Positions 47,557 through 59,500 of a stretch of DNA of 64,000 bases are shown here, piece by piece. The stretch comes from Hydractinia symbiolongicarpus (taxonomy: Eukaryota > Cnidaria > Hydrozoa > Anthoathecata > Hydractiniidae): the NCBI RefSeq assembly GCF_029227915.1, contig NC_079876.1, forward strand, positions 27,875,828-27,939,827, in the 5' to 3' direction. The translations under genes and the position numbers were made by a program. Below the pieces are notes generated by a model that did not search any database, was not told where the DNA came from, and saw only the letters and a program-made list of their open reading frames with translations. The first letter of the stretch is position 1, and the number at the start of each line of letters is the position of its first letter.

Positions 47557-50500
47557 ATGGATCTATATAAAATAATCTTCTCCTGTTTTATCATTTACAT
47601 TGTCAAAGGTATGTTCAAGCAAGTGTTGGTTTAATGTACTTGTTATTTATTTCTGTTTTTGTTTGTTTGTTTGTTTATGTGTGTGTGCTATTTTTCTACC
47701 GCTAAGATGAGAAGAGCTTGAAGATTGGAATTTACAGTGTACATGTAAACACAAAGATGAAGCCTGTTATATATTTGATTTTTTAGCCGGTCAACGTTGT
47801 ACTTATGACTTTATAATTTATTTTAATAATATAAATGTATGTGTGTAATTTTAGGAGAGGAAAACAAATGCACAATTATCAAACTGTCTAACAGTTCCAT
47901 TACAGCTGACTTGAACAGAGCTACAAAAGTAGATGAAAAGAATTTTGATCCGAACTATGCAATATTGGATAATGACAAAGCCTTTTGTGCAAAAGTAGAA
48001 TCAAAGTTTTATATGCAGGTGTGTTAAATGGTTGAAAATATTTCAGTGAGCACTGACTGCAGTGCTGTCTCTATTTTGTAATAAAAATGACTGTGAATCC
48101 TATATAATCTCTGATAATGCAACTAAAAATACTTATGTACATCACCTAAAAATTTTTTTCTGGCACCTTTTTCATATGGACCAGTGACATTTTAGGTAGG
48201 CCTGTATTTTTAACTTTATTTGTATGCAAGTTTTGTGACATGATGATCCCATGTTCAAGTGTCATGTATCTATTGTTCTGATATAATAATAAGTGCATTT
48301 TATTGCGGTACCGGAAAATGAATTCAGGTTTTTGCATTATTTTTTAACACGGCAATACCTTTGTTTTTGTTTTTTTAACTCAACAGTATTTCATTATATG
48401 TAATAAGATTAGATGCTATTGCATTGCACTTAAAAATTTTAGGCCATATAACTTGGAAACAAGGTGGTGGCGTTCGTTAGTTCATCCATGTAGGTGTAAG
48501 GACCACCTGTTGCCTGAATTGGTCTAATTCCTAAAAGCTGAACCAATGGTAAATTGGTCTAGCTTTAGGGAATTTGATCAACTTACCAGATACAGTACTA
48601 ATTAGTTAATGATATAATGAAAACAACTTAACCTTGTTATCTTTGGAACTGCTGGTCAGGATGATCCTATATATTTTTTTGATCAATGTTTCAAGCTTTA
48701 TATAACAAAGAGAACAGCTTCACAATTTTTGGGGGTGGGTCATTGATGAAATCATTGAAATATATTGTTTATCTTTAGATTGATTTTGGTTCCATAAAGA
48801 CAATCACAAATGTTGTTGTACAAGGTTTTCAGTTAAATGGAGCAAACTTAATGCTCTATGCTTTTGTACTTCATGTTAGCCTTGATGGAAAGAACTGGTA
48901 TCACTATGGCACAGGAAGAGTGCCAAAGGTACCTTGAATTTCCTTCTATTTGTAAAAAAAATACAATTGAATACAATTAATTTTGAATTCAATTTGTCAA
49001 AATCATATTATTAAGAATTAAATAAAATTAAATTAAAATAAAGCCGACAGGACAGACACAACAACAGATTTTGTCAACAGTATTTTGCAAGTCTGCAATA
49101 CTCTAACTTGCAAGTCTGCAATACTCTAACTGAATTTTGTTAATTGAAAGATTTTTTTAGTTTTCTTTGGCGTCTTCTGCTAACTTATTCTTCTTATTTC
49201 TATATCTCTATATTTTTGTATATATGCTTTACTATTTTGGATGGACTATTTCTTTATCCATTCACTAACAACTTTAAACTCTAATTCTTCGTTTTTATCA
49301 TGTTTTCTTTTTCACTCGATAAGCTCACATTTCACCACACATACATTCAAAGAAAAGAAAAGAGTTTTGATTATTAAAATAAAAATTTTGAATTGGTTTG
49401 ACTTTTTTAAAATGAAGTCAGATCATGCTATAAACATACTTTTACAAATACAACAATCCAATTTGTCGTGTGTCACAGCTTATAGAAACAGCAACAAAAC
49501 AGTTGCAGTGTTTTTCACTTTTGCTTAAACATCTGTTAATAAAAGCGAATTAAAATATGTAACTTACTTAAATCTAGATGTAGACAATCTTAAACAACCA
49601 CAGTGAAACCATTAACATATTTATTGTTTCACTTTAATGAGATAATGAGAGACATATTGATTGTGAGATTGAACTTTTAAAAAAACAGTTAGTTAATAAA
49701 AATGTAGCCTTATGCGTTACACTGAACTGTCCTAGTGCATTTAAAGCTCTAATCTGAAATAAATGAATCATGGTTTAAAGTTATAACTGTCTGCATTCGA
49801 AGCAAACAAGGCATCAGCTTTGGTTCGTGCCATGTTATATCTTATTTATTTATTTTTTAGTACTTTTTAGTCCATTTTGCTTCATCTGGCAAGCCAAATG
49901 AAAAGATGAATAATCCCTTTGAGGAACCTTTGATGGGACGATATGTTAGACTAGTGCCACACTGGCCAATGTCTGATATTGAACACAAGTTTTGTATTCG
50001 TTTACAATTCAGTGCATGTGGTACAGGTACAGTTTTTTTCTGTTTGTATGGACATGTATTAAAAATGTTACTTTAGTTTGCAAAACAAATATTCGTTTTT
50101 GTTAAGAATGAATTTTACATTTAAAGTTATTAATAAGAAATTCTATCTAGGTCGTCCACCAATGATCACTGCTCCGCACTCCATTGCAACAAAGGTTGGG
50201 AACAGATTAAAGATTAAATGTGTCAGTGTGGGTCAAATTGGCCTAAATGTTAAGTGGAAAAGTCACAATGGAACTTTTAATTCCTTGTCGGACAGTGACT
50301 TGTTAAAAAGGGATTTAACATCTGAGCTCTCCTTTTCCCCCATAACATATGGTGATTTACCTGCATTCCAATGCAGAAAAATGTCATCTTACATCCACTG
50401 TGTAAAGAACTATACCTGCGAAGCTTATTATTCATTTAATCCAAAGTTACGCCAAGAATCAAAAACCCGTGTTACCATAAACATAAGTATGTTGTTTACC

Positions 50501-53500
50501 ACATTCTATATTATATAAACATGTATATGTCACGCAAAATGCAAAATAATTTAAAACCTTTTAGCACAAAGCTTTGAACTTCTAATGTGTTTTTTGCAAC
50601 TTTCTATTCAGTCTTGTCAATTAAAAAAAAAAAATTAGGTCATTGCGTTGTTATCTGGAATAATTTAGATTGTTGTAACAAAGTGTATAATGAAGCAAAA
50701 GTGCAGGAACATACTACTATTATTTCCAGCGTTACCAGACCGACCCACTAACTTCTTTGTTAAAACAAAAAATCGAACTGGTGTAATGTTGTCTTGGTTT
50801 CAACCTGCATTAAATGATTTTAATCAAAACATGCTGGAATATGAATTTGCTTGCAACGTTACTGGCAAATTAGTCAAACGTAAGTGCTACGTTTTTCTGT
50901 CTGCTAAATATTTTTTTGTGAACTTTTATTTCCTTAAGTTGTATAAGCTGTGCTTCACTTTCAAGGCAAAACACAATAACAATATACAAAATCAATTACA
51001 TAAAAATAATTATGAAGTTCACATTAAAAAGAACCATACATCATATCAATTCTTAACGACAAGCCTTAACATATTATTCTTATTTTATTTGTAATTTTTG
51101 TCCTGTTAAAGCCTTTGAAAATTCTTAAGGTTTAGTGTGTAACACTTCTTTATTTTTTGATAGTTTAAATTGATTGGTCATCTAATCCATTTCAGTGTGA
51201 CTAATGTTTTGTACATATGTTTACAGGAAATTATATTTCAACAATTTTTATCTGTTCATATTATGTGGACGCTTTTCTACATTGCCCTACTAAGCTGGCT
51301 CATATATCTTGAACTGCATTTGATTAAAAATGTTTATACCTGTTGTAAACTTTTTGTAAATTAACATTGGAATGTAAAGATTTAAAATTATGACAAATGT
51401 TACATAAACTCGATATATGTATTAATGATAAACCTTTTCCATTTTTAGGTATTTTCTTGTTGAACAAAAATGAGATATTTGTCGGTGGACTTGGAATATA
51501 CAGACCTTATGTCTGCTCCCTAAAACTACAACTTAACAACAACTCGAGAAAGTTTTTGCAGCCACTCAAACAGAAACCAGTGGTCACACATTTTCACAGT
51601 TTAAGTATCAGTAAGTTTCTGCCTTCAGTTTTATATAAACCGTACCATCAGAAATTCTAGAATGTGATATGTTGTTTTTTAAAACTGACCGCTAAGAAAA
51701 AAATCTTTTAAAAAATCATTGTTTTCAAACTAATCAGTAAATTAATATAACTTACTAGTGCTAATTTCATTGGTAGATGATTACAAAATTGCGTTTTGCG
51801 GATATTAATTTTTACAGATAATTATTGTTTGCAAATATTTTGCGAAGTTTATAAAACATTTACGCAGCTACACTTTTACTGTGGAAAGTTTATCATTTCT
51901 TGAACATAATAGTTTAGTAGGCGACGTTTCGGGAGATCCTTCTCCCATCATCGGGCAAGGTAAAATAATGTTGAGCATGTATTTATATAATTGCAGAGAA
52001 TCGAAATTCATAAAAATATACAATTAGAAACGAGCTGATAATTACAGTTAATTACGGTAATTAACATTTTCGGCCCTAGATGTAAGTAATTACTTTTTCT
52101 GTAGGGCTGGTAACCAAATCTCAGGAAGGTGATACGAGATGCTGTTTATGTGTTTGTTACGTTCTACACTGTTGATGGTTTCTTTAATCTTCCTGGCCGT
52201 TGTTCTGAATTCTCTGTCAATGATTTTCTTCTCATCCCAATTAAACTAATGACTTCTGCTCTAGCTGTGGTCCGCAATTTCGTTTTTCTTCAGATCTCTG
52301 TTTCTCACTGCGCGCATATGTTCTTGTACTCGTTGCTTAAACTTTCTTTTTGTTTCGCCTATATACACTGCATCACAATCTTTACACGGGATTTCATAAA
52401 CAACATTGCTTTGTTCTTCCAGGTTTAGTTTGTCTTTTGGTTTAGACAAAGTGCTTCTTAGGGTGTCTTTAAATTTAAGAATGCATTTGATCTTGTGTTG
52501 CCTTAAAACTCGACGAAGGATCTCGCTGGTACCTGGTACGAAGGGTAGGAATGCTGATGCAATAAATTCCTCTGATGTTTCTTTATTGTCTCCGTTGCAT
52601 CTTCTCTTCATTTTATTTTCTACTTGCGTGACTGTTTGTGACTGACTACACTGTTGGCACGATTCAGTAATGAAGACATGACACTTTCTTTGCAAGATTT
52701 CGAATGGTTTGATTTGAAGTTAAGGTACTGGTCAGTGTGTGTTGGTTTACAATACACTGCAACTGAAATGGAACTACACTTTTGTTCGTTATAATTTTGG
52801 TGAAGGAGTTTCTTTTTTTTAGTGTGATAAAAATTGCCTTTTTATTTCAAAAAAAATTCTAGAAATTAATTTTGCAAATGGTTCCTATAAAAATATTTTA
52901 CAGGTACTTAATTTAACAGATTTGGGCAGAATTTGTGAGAAAAATAAAAATCAATACCCCAAAAAATTAGTACCATCTTTATTTGTCTGTACAGCCAAGG
53001 ACATTTATTGACAATTCCTAGTAGCATTTTCTTTTTAAATATTAGATTTTATACAAAATTCATAGGTTTAAATAATGCATTACTGTCAATCTCTTTATCG
53101 TCCTTTAAAAGACAAAGATGTGTGTTGTATATAAGCGCTAGGTTACTTTTTGAAATTTATTATTTTGTAATTGGGAGGGATTTACTTTATTTGCTTTTTG
53201 TAGAACCCAGTGCGAAGCCAAGCTTTCGTGTTGCAGAACGTCTACCTGAAAGTATTAAACTAGAAGACATCAAGGTAAAATTACTTTCTGATCATGAAAT
53301 AGGTGTCATAGTTTCAGAAAACACCCAAGGCGCAATAAAAACATGAAATTGCTTTTTATAGGTCAATTTTAGCAAACGTGGAAATGGAAGACTATCTGGC
53401 TTTCTAATTCTGGCCACGATGCTATATTATGGAAATCGAGATCCTCAATTATCTTCCATTGTTCAAACCACTTGGAAGCGTAAAATTAAACACACTGAAA

Positions 53501-56500
53501 CAAAACCTACCGTTTCTTTTACTCTCGAAGGTCTCAAACCATGGTCTATATATACACTCTCTGTAACTGCATACAATGACGATGACCTACCTTCAAATAC
53601 TATGGTCGCTAAAGTCACAACACCAGAAGGCAGTATGTACATTTGCATTTTTTTGATATTTTAAGCCTAACAAAAAAATTAAAAAATCTATTAGCGAATA
53701 CTTTAAACAAACTGCAGTTGCTTTTTAGGGGTTGTTTTACAAAAGTCTACACTGCAGTCTAATTTCAATTTAGGAAGGCGGGGGTCTACAAGTTTCACAG
53801 GCGGCATGTGTGAATGCTTCTAATTGAAAGGAGTGATGATACTCAAATAAGGATTTTCTAATTTTGACGTTTAGGGAAGAGATAGGAAGAGAGTGAGGTA
53901 GGGAGGGAGGGAGGGAGGGAGGGAGGGAGGGAGGGAGGGAGGGAGGGAGGGAGGGAGGGAGGGAGGGAGGGAGGGAGGGAGGGAGGGAGGGAGGGAGGGA
54001 GGGAGGGAGGGAGGGAGGGAGGGAGGGAGGGAGGGAGGGAGGGAGGTTTAGTGTACACTTTTTCATTTTACGATTCATCCTTTAGAATGATTAAAAGCAA
54101 AGATAAAATTCACAATTTTCTTAACTATTAAAACTAACTTAATGTATCTTTTGTCAACTGTCAACAGCTTTTTTATACTCATCTTTTTTATATTGTTACT
54201 TTATTAATTAATATTCATTGACTACTATTTATATTTATATATATGTTAGAGCCTAGTGCTGGTCCTGATTTGCGATACATTAGTGGTACAAGCAGTTCCT
54301 TTTTGCTGGCTATTATTTCATTTGAAATGAAAGATCACAATGGCATTATCCTTTCCTATAACTGTTCTCTAAATCCGGGAAATCAAGTCTTTAGCTTTCA
54401 AGAAAAATCAAAAGCCCCATTCGAATTTACAAACCTCAAACCACATGTGTTGTATGAAGTTAAATGTAAAGCCCGAACCAACCATAGCTTTGGCCCATAT
54501 GGAAGTATATTTAGAAGGAGAACTCTTGAAGATAGACCTGAAGCTCCAACAAATATTGTAGTACGTAAAAACACGAAAAACTTGGTTATCCAGTGGTCAG
54601 CTCCAGAGCATACAAACGGCAATATTACTTCATATGAAGTCCAAATTGTATTGGTAAATCACACACAGCTAAGCTTTTACGCAACTACCAAGCAAATGGG
54701 AGCATTTAACATTAATATCCCGAAAATGTTTGTAAACAAAGTGGCCATTCGAGCTATCAACAACGCTGGTATAGGACCTTGGAGTGATTCAATGTCTGTT
54801 AAAATATCGCCCACCGAGGATGAAACACAGCAAGATGATGATGTTGATAATATTGTTATGATTATAGCTTTTAGTGTTGCCATTGTGTTTCTTGCTTTAT
54901 TGGTTTTGCTGTGCTTCATGCATTATCGAAGGTGAGTTTTTTAAACAGTGCTACAAAGTGGAGTCATTACTGAGATTTATGTTTTGGTGGAATTCACAGT
55001 TCCATTTTCGTTTACTAAGTAAAACGTCAAAAACATACAATCCTGGTCCTTTGTCCATCTATGACTTTGTAAACAACTGCTCGCTGTTGCCAGCTTTTAA
55101 AATTCATCTTGACAGTGTTATTGTTGATGTAAAGTGATTATTCATGCTAGGAAAGAATACTCCAGCTTTTCGGTTGTTCATGCATTTTGTTCAGCAAGTG
55201 AATTATTTCTTAGCTTTTGCCTAGTAAGCAGGGGCAAGTAGTTCACATCCTCTGTATGTTATTAGTTTGAATTTCTGAAATGAATTTGTACTTCGCAAAC
55301 ATGTGGTTGTATTCCTTGTCAGCATTTTTTCGATGATGTGAAAATCCTGAACACGATTTTAATTCTCTTGGGTTATGCTGCATTAAATAGGACACTTATG
55401 CCCATACTTTTGTTGACCATGTGTTATCTATAACTGTCTTGTCCCCGAAAAGCGTTTTACTACTGATTTCTGTTGCTGTGTGTGTGAAGTAGCCTCCCTT
55501 CTTCTTCTCTAGGCGTTATCCATCCAAGCGACTGTTTCCAAAAGATAAACTACAAATGGAGTACATCTCACCTCATCGGTTGCAATGTAATCGAGATGTT
55601 GAAGATGCTGATGAGGATACCTTACTGGTTCGAGAATTGAGCGAAATAAGCAGTGACTGTTTAGGTGAGTACATTGTTGTGCAAGTTATACTATATTGGA
55701 CATTCTCGTGCATGCTTGCTCAGTTACCATTAATTTTACTGTTTAGTTAAGATCTTTGTTATGCTGTGCAGGACAATGTTGTCCACCAATGTATTTTTAG
55801 TCATAACATTGCTTATTAAGGTGATTTGTGTCATCACCACTTTTTATAAAGATAGGCGAGAATTTTCTATGCTAATACTAAGGTTCCAAATCAATACCAT
55901 TGATACCAGTAACCCGCCATTTTGTTGCCCACTATTTTCATCCTACCAACAGAGATCTCACACTTAGAATAAAACATTTGGCTTGTGATTTTGAGGTTTC
56001 ACATTCAAACACAACATCAGCACACCGTTAAATCTTGTGTTGTTTTGTGGGTGACTGCTAATGGACTTGTCTAGCTATCCAACAAGTTATGTTAGAGAGA
56101 TTTTTGCTGGATATGTGCCCAGGAAATAGAATTTCCCATGCTATATTTTTTTTGTATTTACGCTGTAGAGGGAGGAGCACGCAACGCATGTGATGAGACA
56201 CACCAACCACTTGCAGTGGAGGAGTTTCCTGAGTATATAAATCTAGTCAAGCAAGATGAACACGAATTGCTGTTGGAAGAATTCAAAGTGAGTGATGGTG
56301 ATGTTTTTTATAAATAATTTTTTTATTTTTAGTTCGTTCTTTTGTTGTTGTTTTTTTGTTGTTGTTTTTTTTTTTGTTTGTTCATTGATAGTCTTTTTGT
56401 AGAATAAGCTAACAAGTGGGAAATGTTATCCTTGGCAAGTGGCAGATCGACCAGAGAATGGAATAAAAAACAGATACACCAATATAGCAGCTTGTATGTA

Positions 56501-59500
56501 TTTTTTATTATTATTATTTTATTTTGCTATTTAAAAACACTTAAGAATGTTTAAGAAACCCGTAAATGTTTTAGAGTCGTTTAAGAGCCCCTTAAAGTAC
56601 TTCCTTTTTGTCACTAAATAATAAAGAAAGATGTATCAAAGTTTTCTTTATTATTGAATCAGTAGAAGTGTCTGTATCGGTATAAGTTTTACAAGTAACG
56701 TGATTGGTTAATCATGGGCTTTTGTGCAGTGGGATTGGGTAATCTTGGGTTTTTGTGCACTGTGATTGGACAATCGTGGGTTTTGTGTAGTGTGATTGTT
56801 AATCGCGTGTTTTTATTTATTTTGACAGATGATCATTCACGTGTTATTCTCAAGCACGATTTTAAGCGAAAGACATCCGATTATATAAATGCCAACACGT
56901 TGAGTGTAAGTATTTAAAGTCATAAATATCTACATTGTATTTTCTTACTGGGGAGGGCGGAGTATTAAAAATGAACGTGGATGTGGCAGGTTTTTATGAG
57001 GAGGATAACTACCCTTTTAACTACAAGGAGGATGGATTCTTAAGCAGTTTGAGTAATCTTTTTAACCCTCTCGTTTTAGTGTACAGGGTATTTTCCCTTT
57101 TTCTACATTCTTTCTTTCTTTTAGCATAGGTAATATTTTTCCCTAGTTTTGGTATTTTTCCCTACAATGCAACATATGTTATCATTTGGGTTAATTGGTT
57201 ACTTTATTTGGTTATTTTATTTAGCATATTTATTGTCTCTTTAATTTTAGCCGTATTTTGTCTGCCTGTTTGTGTGCGAGAAAAAAGTCGTGTTACGGAA
57301 ACACGAAATGCAGTATATAAAGGACGGGCGACCCCGTGAATTTTTCCACGGGTAACGACTAGTATATATTATATTTTGGTAATGTCTTTCTGTTATAGGG
57401 CTACAACTACCTAAAAGATTCCTCCTGTCGTTACATCTCTACGCAAGGTTAGTATGATCAATACATTCAGTGGTTTTTAAAAATATTGAGGATAAAGGAT
57501 TTTGAACAATTATTGAAGCTAATAACAATTATTGAAGCTAATAACAAAGGCTTTTACGGATAAATAACAAAAAAAATTGTATCAGTAAGATTTAAAAACT
57601 TGCTTGCAAATGAGCGTCGTTTCTAATAAATTGTTCCATCTCTTTGAAATGTATATTTCCAGCCATAACGCGTGTTCAAAAAGCAACACGAAGTAAATCT
57701 AAATGTGATATCTCACCAATCTGTTTGTCCGATTGTTTTGTTCAGGACCCACTCCCAGTGTCTTGGGTGATTTTTGGTTGATGGTATGGCAAGAAGAAAT
57801 ACCCGTCATTGTTATGTTAACGAATTTAAATGAGAACGATAAAGTAAGAAAGCCAATCAGAACGTTTTACCGTTTTTCGTCATCCAATCAAGTTGTTTCA
57901 ATTTTTTTTTTCAGTCTATCCCATTGTTTTCATCTGTCAATCAAAATGTTTTTTGTGTTTTTATAGGTTAAATGCTCACAATATTGGCCATCTGAGGGTA
58001 GCGTAAAATACGGTAGCATAAACGTGATTATTACGAACACCGATAGAACGGCCGATTACGTCATCCGGACGTTCGTTATCGAGAAAACCGGGTCGAAAGA
58101 AGCGCGCACTGTTCTCCAGTTTCACTTTGTTTCCTGGCCTGATCATGGAACTCCCGATTATCCGGCTGCTATTTTATCACTCAGGAGGAGGGTGAAACAC
58201 TACAATGTGGAGAACAAACCCGTTCTTGTACACTGCAGGTAAGATGCTTATTTTGATAAAGATTTTAACCGAACAAGTATCCGTATTTTGTCTGTCCGAA
58301 ATGGTTGTGCAAGAGTTTATTTTGGAGTGATTTAATTACTTCATGCTGACAGAAAAACCAAAGATACACGAAATACAGTTAGGGAAATTTGTACGAAGGC
58401 CAAATTACTGTGGATTATTTCTCCACGGTCTATCGACTAGTAATGTTTTTTTTATTTGATTTAGTCATTTTTTCGTTGAATATTGTATTGCATTAAGTAT
58501 TCAGTATTAAAGCATTCCTTGCTCGCTCACTCGGATTACATGACATATAACGTTCTATACTTAAGCAGTGGTTTCATCAAAATTTTAATTTGAAAGACAC
58601 GTAATATAAACACTGCATATATTGCATATAATATTGCAGTACTCGCTCGGATCAATAGTGTATGTTGCATCTGGTCAAAATTGAGTTACTTAATCATCGT
58701 TTAACCAGTGTGTTTTACAATATTGCACCCCTATCTGGTACCTTCAGCGGGCGTTGCGTCCTATTTGGAACCTCTGATGAGGTTTCTGTCAGATCTTCTA
58801 TGGAATGTTTGAAATTTCTTAATTAAATTGGGCGGAGGGGCGACTAGTTGTGGTTAGGCGAATAAATGTGTTTTATTTTTTTTAGCGCTGGTGTAGGTCG
58901 AAGTGGTTGCTTCATTCTTATCGATGCTATGTTAGAACGAATCGATAAAGAACGTAACGTTGATATCTTTAATTATTTACGATACATGCGATCGAGAAGA
59001 ATTAATATGGTGCAAACTTTCGTAAGTTTCGCTTTGTTTTGTCGAAAATTGTCAATTTCGTTTCGTTGTTTTATCACCCAAAATTTTTTTCTTTTTGTCG
59101 AGACTAACTGTTATTTTACCAAAAATCGTGGTCTTCCTTTTGTCAAAAGTTTTGCCGCAAACGAGTGATTTTCGCTACTATGTATCTCGTAATCGTCCTT
59201 TTTTGTCGTAATTATTAGGAGCAATACATATTTGCGCACAACGCAATATTGGAATACATCACTTTTGGAAATACAGAAATTATCGTCGACGACTTGGACA
59301 AAAAAACAAGAGAACTTATCAGGGGTCCTGGCATGGCAAACGAATTCTCGGTGAGTCAGTTAATATGGCTTGCTGGTGATTTGCACCAACAGGGCTTTAG
59401 CTATACATTGCCCCGATTACTTTAATAAGGAGGCATTTTATGGCTACAATGTTATTTTTGTTTTATAAAAATGGTATATTTTTATCTCATTTGACACTCA

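Noticed and set aside
52129-52645. Plus-strand frames at the Penelope remnant
   Set aside because: Antisense shadow of the GIY-YIG frame.
53770-54078. Minus-strand proline/serine repeat frames (PPSLPPSL...)
   Set aside because: Translation of the GGGA microsatellite in an intron, not a gene.
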